The position numbers and the translations under genes are program-made. The notes under the pieces are model-generated. The model saw nothing but the letters and a program-made list of their open reading frames with translations, was not told the DNA's origin and searched no databases. From the NCBI RefSeq assembly GCF_963678635.1, contig NC_087066.1, forward strand, positions 47,405,129 through 47,469,128: a stretch of DNA of 64,000 bases, read 5' to 3'. Position 1 is the stretch's first letter, and every line of letters starts with the position of its first letter. Of the stretch, positions 52,470 to 64,000 are shown in pieces. Origin of the DNA: Symsagittifera roscoffensis (lineage: Eukaryota; Xenacoelomorpha; Acoela; Convolutidae).

Positions 52470-52823
52470 TTGCTGAAATCTGCATTCGAATTTTACCGTA
52501 CCCTCCCAGAGGCTACTAGAAATAGCTATGATGAGACCGTTAAAGCTTTTCGAAGACATCACAGTGAAAATCCGGTAGTCTTCCGCGGATGGATAAAGCG
52601 TCGCGTGCAGCAGGCAAAAGAAAAATTAACAGATTTACAGCAATTGGCACTGAAAGCGTACCCAGATGAGTCCCAGGATAAACGGGATCACCAATGCATC
52701 GATGGTTTCTCGAAGGGATCTACCACAGCCAAGTTTAATGAATTTTGCAAGACAATTGGGGACAAGGACATGAACATCGCGAACGCCTTAGAGAGGCATT
52801 TCACCTGGAAGCCTGAGTTATAA
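52470..52823 (+). pseudogene. Gag remnant of the decayed gypsy element
   Basis: A 117-codon open stretch (ALERHFTWKPEL at its end) between the 5' LTR and pol remnants. It contains FEFYRTLPEATRNSYDETV and FRGWIKRRVQQA, in keeping with a capsid-type helical Gag domain. Flanking sequence in the same region is full of stops. It lacks an intact start context (the first codon is TTG), and no zinc knuckle is visible downstream. Confidence 0.6.
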
Positions 52824-53059
52824 TTGAGGTAAAAGAACTTATACCACGAAAAGCGACCATGTGGAGGGATAATACAGAAATACCAACAGACTCGAGGACT
52901 AGACTAGTTAAATAGATGTTGGTTGATAATCAAAATAATGCCCAGAGCAAGGAAGTTCGAAGAGACAACAGCCACCAAAAGATTCGTGTCGATATCGAAA
53001 TCAAAAAGAAACCCAAATCCGGATAGTTCGCCCAAGAGTTTTAATTAACGGCGGATAAC

Positions 53060-55600
53060 TGCTTACCCTACCTTCTTGATTTGGATTTCATGATCAGTCA
53101 AAAATGTATTCTAAACCTTGGCGAACAATTGCTATACAGTACGAAACATCGGACAGCGCTACCTGTATCAGCAAAAACAGCGACCGTTGTCCGAATCTTT
53201 GCAATAGCCGATAAGAAAGCAAGAATCCCCAGAAGGCAGGAAAACTAGTAGAAATCGTCATCAAGGATGGAAACGGCACAATTTTCAATAACCCAGAAGG
53301 TTTAATTAAAATCATACAGGAATTCGAAGAAAATCCGGACTACTGGTAGCTGATTCACTGGTTAGTGTAAGCAAGGGAAAAAATTTCCTGAAGGTACTGA
53401 ATATGCGAAATGAAGCTATTAAAATATAACATGACAGCAAAATTGCTCATTATACCTTGAGAAATCAGATTCAAGTCAACGGACTCTGTAGTAGCAAGGA
53501 ACGACCGCAGAATCAGGAGCTCGTTGAAATAAGCAAACACGCTACTCTGGCCGATGCTCAATTGCCATCTGAAGAAAAGCAAAAAAGTACGAATAATAGC
53601 TGATAAACATAACAGGGCTTTTCACGCAGCTCAAAGGACTTAGGGTTTTCGGTTAAGATCAAACATAAAAAAAAGTTAAGCGCTGATGCAAAGCCATTTC
53701 GGCGGGCATACCGAATTGCGTTTTTTGAAAAGCGAAAAGCCATGGAAAAGATCAAGGATTATTTAGAAAAAGGCGACCTAGTTGAAACAACTCACTCGAG
53801 TTCGGCCCCATCCATATTGGTTAAGAAAAAGACGGATCCCACAGATTAGTAGTTGATTACAGAGGACTGATCAATCACATCGAAAAGACAAGCTGGCCCC
53901 TACCAATGATAAGTGATGTCATCGACTCATTGGATGTTAACATAATCTTTTTCTACTTTGATTTAACTTCTGGTTATTTTCAAATGGCGCTAGATGAAAA
54001 TTCGCAGAATCTTATTGCCCTTATAATGCCGATGGGTCTTTATAAGTGGAATAGACTACAAAGCTTAATGGAGTTAATACTAAGTGGGTTATCATACGCT
54101 TAGGTGTACCTAGACGGCATTATATTTTTTGGTAGAAAGTTGGAAGAACATCTAGAGAGGCAGATTTTTCAAAAAAAAATTAATTTCTCGGACAAATTTT
54201 GTCAAACAAGAGCGTAAAAACCGATCCTAAAACTATAAACGAAATCAAACACATGAAAGATCCTCACAATATCAAACAACTGCGGGCGGTATTAGGACTC
54301 ATTGGGTTCTACCGAAAGTTTATTGAAATTTGAAATGTTTGCAAAGAGAACGGAACCACTTTACAAACTTCTTAATCAGAGCGAAAAATTGTCTCCTATT
54401 GAAGCTTGCAAAGAAGCATTGAAGGAACTAATAAAAACTGCAGCAAGCATCAATACTGAGATATCCGAATGATGAAGATGAGTAAACCCCAAAAACGGAT
54501 GCTTCAATAATTGGGATAGGAGCCATATCGACACAAAAGCAGCAAGACACAGATCGAGTAAGTGCGTACGCCAGCAAAACGCTGAATAAAGGACAACAAA
54601 AATACTCCGCAACCAACAAGGAACTATATGCAATCGTACATTTTACCCAATATTTCCGAACTATCTAATGGTACGAAAATTCTTAATAGTTACGGATCAC
54701 AGAGCCTTAACATGGCTTTATAGCCTCAATGAGCCAGACGGTATGATAGCTAGATGATTGGAAAAACTAAAGCAGTTCAAATTCGAAACCAAGTACGAAA
54801 CGGGAAAAAAATTCCACATGCAGACTGCTTATCAAGGGTTCCAACTACCACTGAGGAGATGGTTAATCAAACAGGAAAAACAACAGATGTTTCGAACAAT
54901 ATCTGGAAACAAGCCCTGAAAATTCCTAATTTGGAACTACAAACAATTCAACTGAAATATTATGAAAGAAAAACGGCAAGGAGCTGGATGCAAAACAAGG
55001 AGAGGCCAGAGAAAAAGCAAATGAGTGGATTCTCAAAGACTTTTCGCAAAATTTGAATAGATTTTGAAAAATTGCGTCTAGAAACGACTTACTAAAAACA
55101 AAGAAACTGACCATAGAAAAGTACATTGTAGTCCAAATTGTTGTGGATCCAGTGTTCATGGAGGAAATGCTCGTTTTGCTACATGATTTGTCTGGTCATT
55201 TTGGTTACGAAAAGACTTTTCAGCGTACTCAGGAAAGGTTTTACTGGCCTGGAATGAGTAGGAATAGTAAAAATTGGGTTAGTAGCTGTGGAAAATGCAA
55301 AGAAGAAACCTAGTCAGAAACATAAACATCCATTTTTGTAGGTAGCGGTGGGTATCATGGGACCATAACCGGAATCAGAAGGATTCAAGTATGCTCTTCT
55401 AATCGGAGATCAATTCTCAAAGTGACACAAAGCGGCACCACGTCAACAACAAAAAACAAAGACCGTAGCTAAGGCATTGGTAGATAATTGGATTTCACGT
55501 TTTGGCTGCCCAGCAAATCTGCAATTCAGGGAGCAATTGACAATCTCTCAAAGTGAGGCTAACAACGGGATAAAGAAACTCCTGCAAATGGAGGGAGCCA
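53060..55600 (+). pseudogene. Pol remnant of the decayed gypsy element
   Basis: Recognisable pieces in order: protease-like LDLDFMI (~53080); RT (53850-54150) with VVDYRGLIN, FDLTSGYFQM, PMGLYKWNRL and a YLDG in place of YVDD; RNase H (54490-54650) with TDASIIGIGA and a SAYASKTLN-type motif; integrase HHCC finger (55155-55310) with GHFGYEKTFQRTQERFYWPG; part of the core (55375-55520) with NWISRFGCPA. Stops and shifts interrupt every domain. Confidence 0.8.
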
Positions 55601-55932
55601 TTGAAGGCTACAAATTGAAAATTTAAGCTCTCGAATTAGATAACTTCTTCAAGTGCTGGTTGAAACCCGAAATATTCTCATGGATCCAGAGGCGAATAAA
55701 GTTTACAATGAAAGAGGCCTAAAAGCCGCAACAGATGTTTCGCGCCATAAAATGATTACTTAAAATGGAAGTTTGTCTTTTTGACAAATTTGTTGATTTA
55801 CTCCATAAATACAGTCCCTTATATCGTGCTAAAATGGGTAAAATGTATCATGAGGACCAACTGATTTGCAAAAACACCCGCCATAAATGCTTCGTCGTCA
55901 GTGGAAGACTCTAATTTCAAGGAGGCGAATAA

Positions 55933-56417
55933 TATAGGGAAACGGAAGTTTCCTTGTTAGTAAATTGTAAAGATCATAACTTGAACTAGTTTGGCAAAGG
56001 TCATGGTCAATTTGTATGAGAGTATGAGAGCTGTCAGCGCAATAAATAATTTTGAAAATCATGCAAACTCGTTGACAGGTGGGATAAAACTTAACTTTTT
56101 ATAGTGTCAGACAAAGCTGAAAAATGTACGAAAATCCGTAACCTGGGTAAAATCAATTTTTAACCAGATCAAGGTTAGAAACTGGGCAACCCGGGTGGAT
56201 CATAAAAATAATTGAACCTTCAGTGCAAGCAATTGGTTAATAAAGTCTTCATCAATGCACCTTTTCAAGACTAATTTCCTGTAACTATTACATAAGTCTG
56301 CGAGATCAACTTTGAGTACAAATATTGAAGCATTTATAGTTAATTCGAGTATTTAATTTAATTTGTACTCAACCCTTGTTCTAATCGGAGAATGCACGTG
56401 TTGGGTTGATCCTTCAC
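55933..56417 (+). repeat. 3' LTR of the decayed gypsy element
   Basis: 485 bp, begins TATAGGGAAACGGAAG (first G changed to A) and ends TGATCCTTCA. It is preceded by the purine-rich AAGGAGGCGAATAA, the likely polypurine tract. Confidence 0.8.
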
Positions 56418-57050
56418 TTCGTCCAGGAGCGTCTCAATGGTGTCACAAACTTAATTGTCTTAGGTGAGTGTATTCACCTTTGGGACAGTGTAGAGGATGG
56501 GATGGTATAAACAGTTGTCCATATGCTCATGTATGTGGAGTGTTCGGTGGTTCCCATCCATATCTCAGATGTACACCATCTTTAAACTCTGATTTGTTGA
56601 GAGAAAAACTGTACTTTTTTAGGGGTAGCACTCTTAACCAGTTCGATGCTCTCGATGTGATGCTAGTTTTTTTCTGATGAGCATTTTTCCATAACTTAAG
56701 CCTTTTTCGAGAAAGTGATGTTCTGCCTCTCAGTTTTGATGCTCCTACTTATCGGCGTTTGTTCCGTTTCAGCTTCTTCTGGATCACTGTTTTCTAATGG
56801 ATCACAAATGGCTCGTAAACACTCATAGTTGCTGGAAAATAACTACGAAATTCTAATTCTCCCATTCGTAGTGGCAGTGCAAAAAAGCTGCGATCTTGAA
56901 CGGTTAAATAGTGTTCATCAGTAAAACCAGGAAGTAGCTGCTGTCTTTCGTTTTTCTCACTTTCGTCTATTTTTTGAATGCTTCCGTAGTTGTTGTGATT
57001 AAGAATTTCAAGTTTTTTTAAACTTCTTCTTTGTAGTAGGACTACACTCA
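56418..57050 (-). pseudogene. RT-element fragment, right part (second copy)
   Basis: Homologous to 47686-48320, for example 'cttcgtccaggag', 'ttgggacagt' and 'aaactctgacttgttgag'. It encodes degenerate C-terminal RT-element sequence on the minus strand. It ends where the satellite array begins. Confidence 0.65.
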
Positions 57051-60000
57051 ATCAAAAATGGCTATGTTGCGACTGATTCCAACAAAAAAGGGCTATGTTT
57101 AGACCAACTCGACCAAGAATATTCATGTTTTGACTGAATCTATCAAAAATAACATGTTTTGAATGACTTGATCAATATTGGTTATCTGTTATCCGGCTTG
57201 ATACAGAATTGGCCATGTTTGGATTGGAGTGATTTCAATATTTCAACCAAATTTACGAAAAAGTGTTAGACTTCGATCGAATCAATCGAAATTGGCTATC
57301 TTTCGACCGACTCGATAATAAAGTTCAACTTTTTGATCGAACTCATAAAAATGCTATGCTCCGACCGAAATGATATTTTGACTGGCTTGATCAAAATACG
57401 CCATGTTTTGACCGACGAGATCAAAAAAATTTCGACTGACTTGATTAAAAATTGCTATGTTGCAATCAACTCCATCAAAAAAGGCTCGTTTCGACGGGCT
57501 CGATCAAAAGTTCCAATATTTTGTCTGAATTGATGAAATTGGCTTTGCTTCTACCGAATCGATCAAAAAAAGCTATGTTTTGACCAACTCGATCAAATAT
57601 GGAAATGTTTTGACCGACTCAATCAAAAGGTCTATGTTGCGACTGACACGATCAAAAATTGCTAGGTTCCAACCGAATCGATCACAAGTTTCAAAGTTTC
57701 GACCGAATTACTGAAAAGGGCTAGGCTTCGATCGAATAAAAGAACAATGGCCATCTTTCGACCGACTCGATGATAAAATTCAACGTTTTGATCGAACTAA
57801 TAAAACGGCTATGTTTCGACCGACTGGATCAAAAACAGCAGTATTTTCGACTGACTAGATCAGAAATTGCTATGATGCAAATGACTCTATCAAAATGGCT
57901 CGTTTCGACCGAGTCGATCGAAAATTTCAATATTTCATCCGAATTGATAAAATTGGATTTGCTTCTACTGAAACTATCAAAAATGATTATACTTCGACCG
58001 CTTCGATCAAAAACGGCTGAGTTTGGACCGAATTGACTAAAAAGGCTATGTTTTGACCGACTCGATCAAAAATAATTATATTTTGAAAGGCTTGATCAAA
58101 ATATGCCATTTTTCGACAGACTGGATTAAAAACAGCCGTGTTTCGACCGACTTGATCAAAAATTTCAAAACTTTGTCCGAATTGATAAAATTGGCTTTGC
58201 TTCTACCGAATTGATCGAAAGTGGTTTCGTTTCAACCGAATTGACTGAAAAGGCTATTTTTCGACCCACATGATCAAAAACAGCCATATTTTGACTGGCT
58301 TGATCAAAATACGCAATGTTTTGACCGACTGGATTTAAAACAGCCGTGTTTCGACCGACTAGATCAGAAATTGCTATGTTGCAAATGACTCGATCAAAAA
58401 TGGCTCGTTTCGACCGAGTCGATCAAAAATTTCAATATTTCGTCTGAATTGATAAAACTGGCTTTGCATCTACCGAATCGATCAAAAAAGGCTATGTTTT
58501 GACCAACTCGATCAAATATGGATATGTATCGACCGACTCAATCAAAAGGCCTATGTTGCAACTGACTCGATCAAAAATTGCTAGGTTCCTACCAAATCGA
58601 TCAAAAATTCCAAAATTTTGACCGAATTAATGAAAAGGGCTAGGTTTCGATCGAATAAACGAACAATGGCCATCTTTCGACCGACTCAATGATAAAATTC
58701 AACGTTTTAGTCGAACTAATAAAACGGCTATGTTTCGACAGACTTGATAAAAATAGTTATTTTTTGAATGGCTTGATCAAAATACGATATGTTTCGACCG
58801 ACTGGATTAAAAACAGCCGTGTTTCGACTGACTAGATCAGAAATTGCTATGTTGCAAATGACTCGATCAAAAATGGCTCGTTTCGACCGAGTCGATCAAA
58901 AATTTCAATATTTCGTCCGAATTGATAAAAATAGATTTGCTTCTACTGAAACTATCAAAAATGATTATGTTTCGACCGACTCGATCAAAAACGGCTGTTT
59001 CGACCGAATTGACTAAAAAAAGCTATGTTTCGACCGACTCGATCAAAAATAGTTATGTTTTGAATGGCTTAATCAAAATACGCCATGTTTTGACCGACTG
59101 GATTAAAAACAGCGGTGTTTTCGACTGACTAGATCAGAAATTGCTATGATGCAAATGACTCGATCGAAAATGGCTCGTTTCGACCGAGTCAAGCAAAAAT
59201 TTCAATATTTCGTCCGAATTGATAAAATTGGATTTGCTTCTACTGAAACTATCGAAAATGAATATATTTCGACTGACTCGATCAAAAAGGGCTGTGTTTC
59301 GACCGAATTGACTAAAAAGGCTATGTTTTGACCGACTCGATCAAAAAAAATTATGTTTTTAATGGTTTGATCAAAATACGCCATGTTTCGACAGACTGGA
59401 TTAAAAACAGCCGTGTTTCGACCAACTCGATCATAAATTTCAAAATTTTGTCCGAATTGATAAAATTGACTTTGCTTCTACCGAATTGATCGAAAGTGGT
59501 TTTGTTTCAACCGAATTGACTGAAAAGGCTTTATTTCTACCCACTCGATCAAAAACAGCCATATTTTGACTGGCTTGACTAAAATACGCAATGTTTCGAC
59601 CGACTGGATTAAAACAGCCGTGTTTCGACTGACTAGATCAGAAGTTGCTATGTTGCAAATGACCCGATCAAAATGGCTCGTTTCGACCGAGTCGATCAAA
59701 AATTTCAATATTTCGTCCGAATTGATAAAAATAGATTTGCTTCTACTGAAACTATCAAAAATGATTATGTTTCGACCGACTCGATCAAAAACGGCTGTTT
59801 CGACCGAATTGACTAAAAAAAGCTATGTTTCGACCGACTCGATCAAAAATAGTTATGTTTTGAATGGCTTAATCAAAATACGCCATGTTTTGACCGACTG
59901 GATTAAAAACAGCGGTGTTTTCGACTGACTAGATCAGAAATTGCTATGATGCAAATGACTCGATCGAAAATGGCTCGTTTCGACCGAGTCAAGCAAAAAT

Positions 60001-61150
60001 TTCAATATTTCGTCCGAATTGATAAAATTGGATTTGCTTCTACTGAAACTATCGAAAATGAATATATTTCGACTGACTCGATCAAAAAGGGCTGTGTTTC
60101 GACCGAATTGACTAAAAAGGCTATGTTTTGACCGACTCGATCAAAAAAAATTATGTTTTTAATGGTTTGATCAAAATACGCCATGTTTCGACAGACTGGA
60201 TTAAAAACAGCCGTGTTTCGACCAACTCGATCATAAATTTCAAAATTTTGTCCGAATTGATAAAATTGACTTTGCTTCTACCGAATTGATCGAAAGTGGT
60301 TTTGTTTCAACCGAATTGACTGAAAAGGCTTTATTTCTACCCACTCGATCAAAAACAGCCATATTTTGACTGGCTTGACTAAAATACGCAATGTTTCGAC
60401 CGACTGGATTAAAACAGCCGTGTTTCGACTGACTAGATCAGAAGTTGCTATGTTGCAAATGACCCGATCAAAATGGCTCGTTTCGACCGAGTCGATCAAA
60501 AATTTCAATATTTCGTCCGAATTGATAAAATTAGATTTGTTTCTACTGAAACTATCAAAAATTATTATATTTCGACCGACTCAATAAAAAACGGCTGTTT
60601 TGACCGAATTGACTAAAAAGGCTATGTTTCGACCGACTCGATCAAAAATAGTTATAGTTTGAATGGCTTGATCAAAATAAGCCATGTTTCGACAAACTGG
60701 ATGAAAAACAGCCGTGTTTCGATCGACTCGATTAAAACTCGTTATATTTCGACAGAATTGACTAAAATAGCCATGCTTTGACCCATCACACTTTTTAAAT
60801 TACTTGATCCTAATATGCCATTTTTTGACCAACTCGATCAAAAATGGCTAATTTTCGACCGACTCAATCAAAAAGGCTTTGTTGCGACTGACTCGATCAA
60901 AAATTGCTAGGTTCCGACCAAATCGATCAAAAGTTTCAATATTTCGACCGAATTGATAGAAATGGCGATGTTTCGACCGACTCGATAAAACATTTCTCGA
61001 CCGAATTGACTATAAATAGTCATGTTTTGAGCAATAACATTTTTTGAATTACTTGATTGAAATTAGCCCTTTTTCGACCAACTCGATCAAAAAGGGCTGT
61101 GCTTCAACCGACTCAATCAAAAAAAGCTATGCTTCGACCGACTTGGCCAA
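57050..61150. repeat. Quasi-palindromic ~35-bp satellite with 800-bp higher-order repeat
   Basis: Dozens of units of the type TTTCGACCGA-C-TCGATCAAAA separated by ~14 bp. From ~58915 the array is organised in 800-bp higher-order units (~58915-59714 and ~59715-60514) that are nearly identical. Open frames are repeat by-products: the same peptides recur at 59146 and 59946. Confidence 0.9.
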
Positions 61151-61832
61151 ATTGCTTTTCTGAGCTCTCCTAAATTATTATAAAGACCCCATTTTAACCG
61201 AGTCTTCCGCATCTTAGGCAATTTTTTGGAAAAAAACACGCCAATAAACGCGTTTTGAGGCACTGATTTTTTCTGAACGCTCCAGTGCAAAATTAGTATA
61301 AATCGGCGCCAAAATTACCGGCAGACCTTTGATTTTTAACAACTTTTTTCCACTGCTTGTTATTCAACCATCAGCACTGAATTATTGAATTGAATGCCAG
61401 TAAGCACTGAGTGCACTTGAGCTGTGCGGATTCAATTCGTCTTTTTTTTCGGCGTACTTTCCACTTCAAAATTAGATTAGTGTATACTGAACCCAAATGC
61501 GCTTTCAGAAACATTTTTTGTCGGTCAGCCAAAATTGGATGTTCTAAAATAGCATGAAAAGGGGGGATCCTGTGGGTCGACAGCGGGTCGACAGCGAGTC
61601 GATTCCTGAGGAAGGGGGTGTCTGACCCCGCCCCCCTTAATCCGCCCTTGATGGGGACTCCACCTTGTGTCAAGATGATTGCCGTCAGAGCGTGAATAGT
61701 GTTTTATCTCTGAACTCCATAGTCCTGTCAGACCAACCGTTCAGTGAAAAACTAAACTTAGCCGAAAACAAAATACAATGCATTTCAACAAAGCGCAGAA
61801 AAAAATAAAAGAGAGTTTGGTATCATTCTTTA
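61151..61832. repeat. Non-satellite spacer within the array (copy 1)
   Basis: About 680 bp without satellite units, containing a G/C-rich patch (61560-61665) with repeated GGGTCGACAGCG. It recurs 2,239 bp downstream (63390-64000). The minus-strand frame at 61371-61673 is present in both copies but shows no recognisable domain, so I do not call it a gene. Confidence 0.7.
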
Positions 61833-64000
61833 TCGACCGACTGGATTAAAAACAGCCGTGTTTCGACTGACTAGATCAGAAATTGCTATGTTGCAAATGA
61901 CTCGATCAAAAATGGCTCGTTTCAACCGAGTCGATCAAAAATTTCAATATTTCGTCCGAATTGATAAAAATAGATTTGCTTCTACTGAAACTATCAAAAA
62001 TGATTATGTTTCGACCGACTCGATCAAAAACGGCTGTTTCGACCGAATTGACTAAAAAAAGCTATGTTTCGACCGACTCGATCAAAAATAGTTATGTTTT
62101 GAATGGCTTAATCAAAATACGCCATGTTTTGACCGACTGGATTAAAAACAGCGGTGTTTTCGACTGACTAGATCAGAAATTGCTATGATGCAAATGACTC
62201 GATCGAAAATGGCTCGTTTCGACCGAGTCAAGCAAAAATTTCAATATTTCGTCCGAATTGATAAAATTGGATTTGCTTCTACTGAAACTATCGAAAATGA
62301 ATATATTTCGACTGACTCGATCAAAAAGGGCTGTGTTTCGACCGAATTGACTAAAAAGGCTATGTTTTGACCGACTCGATCAAAAAAAATTATGTTTTTA
62401 ATGGTTTGATCAAAATACGCCATGTTTCGACAGACTGGATTAAAAACAGCCGTGTTTCGACCAACTCGATCATAAATTTCAAAATTTTGTCCGAATTGAT
62501 AAAATTGACTTTGCTTCTACCGAATTGATCGAAAGTGGTTTTGTTTCAACCGAATTGACTGAAAAGGCTTTATTTCTACCCACTCGATCAAAAACAGCCA
62601 TATTTTGACTGGCTTGACTAAAATACGCAATGTTTCGACCGACTGGATTAAAACAGCCGTGTTTCGACTGACTAGATCAGAAGTTGCTATGTTGCAAATG
62701 ACCCGATCAAAATGGCTCGTTTCGACCGAGTCGATCAAAAATTTCAATATTTCGTCCGAATTGATAAAATTAGATTTGTTTCTACTGAAACTATCAAAAA
62801 TTATTATATTTCGACCGACTCAATCAAAAACGGCTGTTTTGACCGAATTGACTAAAAAGGCTATGTTTCGACCGACTCGATCAAAAATAGTTATAGTTTG
62901 AATGGCTTGATCAAAATAAGCCATGTTTCGACAAACTGGATGAAAAACAGCCGTGTTTCAATCGACTCGATTAAAACTCGTTATATTTCGACAGAATTGA
63001 CTAAAATAGCCATGCTTTGACCCATCACACTTTTTAAATTACTTGATCCTAATATGCCATTTTTTGACCAACTCGATCAAAAATGGCTAATTTTCGACCG
63101 ACTCAATCAAAAAGGCTTTGTTGCGACTGACTCGATCAAAAATTGCTAGGTTCCGACCAAATCGATCAAAAGTTTCAATATTTCGACCGAATTGATAGAA
63201 ATGGCGATGTTTCGACCGACTCGATAAAACATTTCTCGACCGAATTGACTATAAATAGTCATGTTTTGAGCAATAACATTTTTTGAATTACTTGATTGAA
63301 ATTAGCCCTTTTTCGACCAACTCGATCAAAAAGGGCTGTGCTTCAACCGACTCAATCAAAAAAAGCTATGCTTCGACCGACTTGGCCAAATTGCTTTTCT
63401 GAGCTCTCCTAAATTATTATAAAGACCCCATTTTAACCGAGTCTTCCGCATCTTAGGCAATTTTTTGGAAAAAAACACGCCAATAAACGCGTTTTGAGGC
63501 ACTGATTTTTTCTGAACGCTCCAGTGCAAAATTAGTATAAATCGGCGCCAAAATTACCGGCAGACCTTTGATTTTTAACAACTTTTTTCCACTGCTTGTT
63601 ATTCAACCATCAGCACTGAATTATTGAATTGAATGCCAGTAAGCACTGAGTGCACTTGAGCTGTGCGGATTCAATTCGTCTTTTTTTTCGGCGTACTTTC
63701 CACTTCAAAATTAGATTAGTGTATACTGAACCCAAATGCGCTTTCAGAAACATTTTTTGTCGGTCAGCCAAAATTGGATGTTCTAAAATAGCATGAAAAG
63801 GGGGGATCCTGTGGGTCGACAGCGGGTCGACAGCGAGTCGATTCCTGAGGAAGGGGGTGTCTGACCCCGCCCCCCTTAATCCGCCCTTGATGGGGACTCC
63901 ACCTTGTGTCAAGATGATTGCCGTCAGAGCGTGAATAGTGTTTTATCTCTGAACTCCATAGTCCTGTCAGACCAACCGTTCAGTGAAAAACTAAACTTAG
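61833..64000. repeat. Second copy of satellite plus spacer, running off the window
   Basis: It repeats the 58795-61770 block but with one 800-bp unit instead of two. Offsets are 2,239 bp for everything after ~59715. Very few differences are visible (for example CAATAAAAAA versus CAATCAAAAA near 60583/62822), so the duplication is recent, or this is how the array was assembled. Confidence 0.85.

Larger units (their letters stand above)
51536..56417 (+). mobile_element. Decayed Ty3/gypsy LTR retrotransposon (~4.9 kb)
   Basis: LTRs at 51536-52034 and 55933-56417 with TGTAG...CTACA-type ends. A gag remnant (52470-52823) and pol remnants (53060-55600) lie between. It is inserted in a copy of the minus-strand RT element. 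LTR divergence and many stops mark it as far older than the 24.7-kb element. No clear target duplication remains. Confidence 0.85.

Noticed and set aside
59146-60131. Recurring 60-75-codon frames in the satellite
   Set aside because: Unit length and palindromic structure create frames in several registers; no coding selection expected.
61371-61673. 100-codon minus-strand frame, present again at 63610-63912
   Set aside because: Repetition comes from the satellite-spacer duplication; sequence shows no recognisable domain.
1-64000. CRISPR array
   Set aside because: The regular repeats at 57050-64000 have diverged repeats, palindromic cores and no unique equal-length spacers; the sequence is eukaryotic.

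Overview
The window is metazoan genomic DNA. It is AT-rich, has one spliced gene with GT-AG introns, no bacterial-style gene packing, and is dominated by satellite arrays and nested retroelements. The phylum cannot be fixed from the sequence; an invertebrate (possibly a nematode) is my best guess and is inference only.

Layout. Positions 1-255 are the edge of a satellite built from quasi-palindromic ~35-bp units. Positions ~256-10800 hold no recognisable host gene. They contain degenerate tandem arrays, a ~650-bp duplication, tRNA-related short repeats and a family with inverted-repeat-like ends. Positions 10843-15836 (minus) hold the only convincing host gene: a four-coding-exon, 564-codon major facilitator transporter resembling SLC18B1. 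Its exon phases all close and its introns carry repeats and a perfect hairpin.

Positions 16750-47480 are a nest. An old Penelope-like element (PLE), with a PHD-type zinc finger embedded in its reverse transcriptase, is flanked by two direct copies of its ~1.4-kb 3' region. The left copy was split at 17861/42526 by a young 24.66-kb Ty3/gypsy-type LTR retrotransposon (17862-42525). Its LTRs differ at 2 of 921 positions. It carries: a 2.9-kb leader full of CCGGARGGGT hairpins; a 402-codon ORF1 overlapping an 8.6-kb gag-pol ORF2 in another frame (capsid, two zinc knuckles, protease, RT, RNase H, integrase, then a macrodomain-like tail); and a further ~9-kb ORF3 (2,593 codons, an in-frame TAA, then 387 more) holding a complete SGNH-hydrolase active site and a second SGNH-like block. 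This element is the main discovery candidate of the window.

Positions ~47480-50330 (minus) are a decayed non-LTR-type RT element. A second fragment of the same family (51335-51535 plus 56418-57050) is split by a decayed conventional gypsy element (51536-56417, LTRs ~0.49 kb). From ~57050 to the end, the quasi-palindromic satellite returns with an 800-bp higher-order repeat and a further near-identical duplication offset by 2,239 bp.

How the parts work together. The transporter acts independently of the rest. In the giant element, ORF1/ORF2 would supply the particle, the enzymes and integration. ORF3 has no evident membrane segments, so it looks like an accessory polyprotein rather than a classical envelope. 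The hairpins and repeated polypurine-like motifs look like RNA/cDNA-level signals. These roles are inferred from family knowledge and layout.
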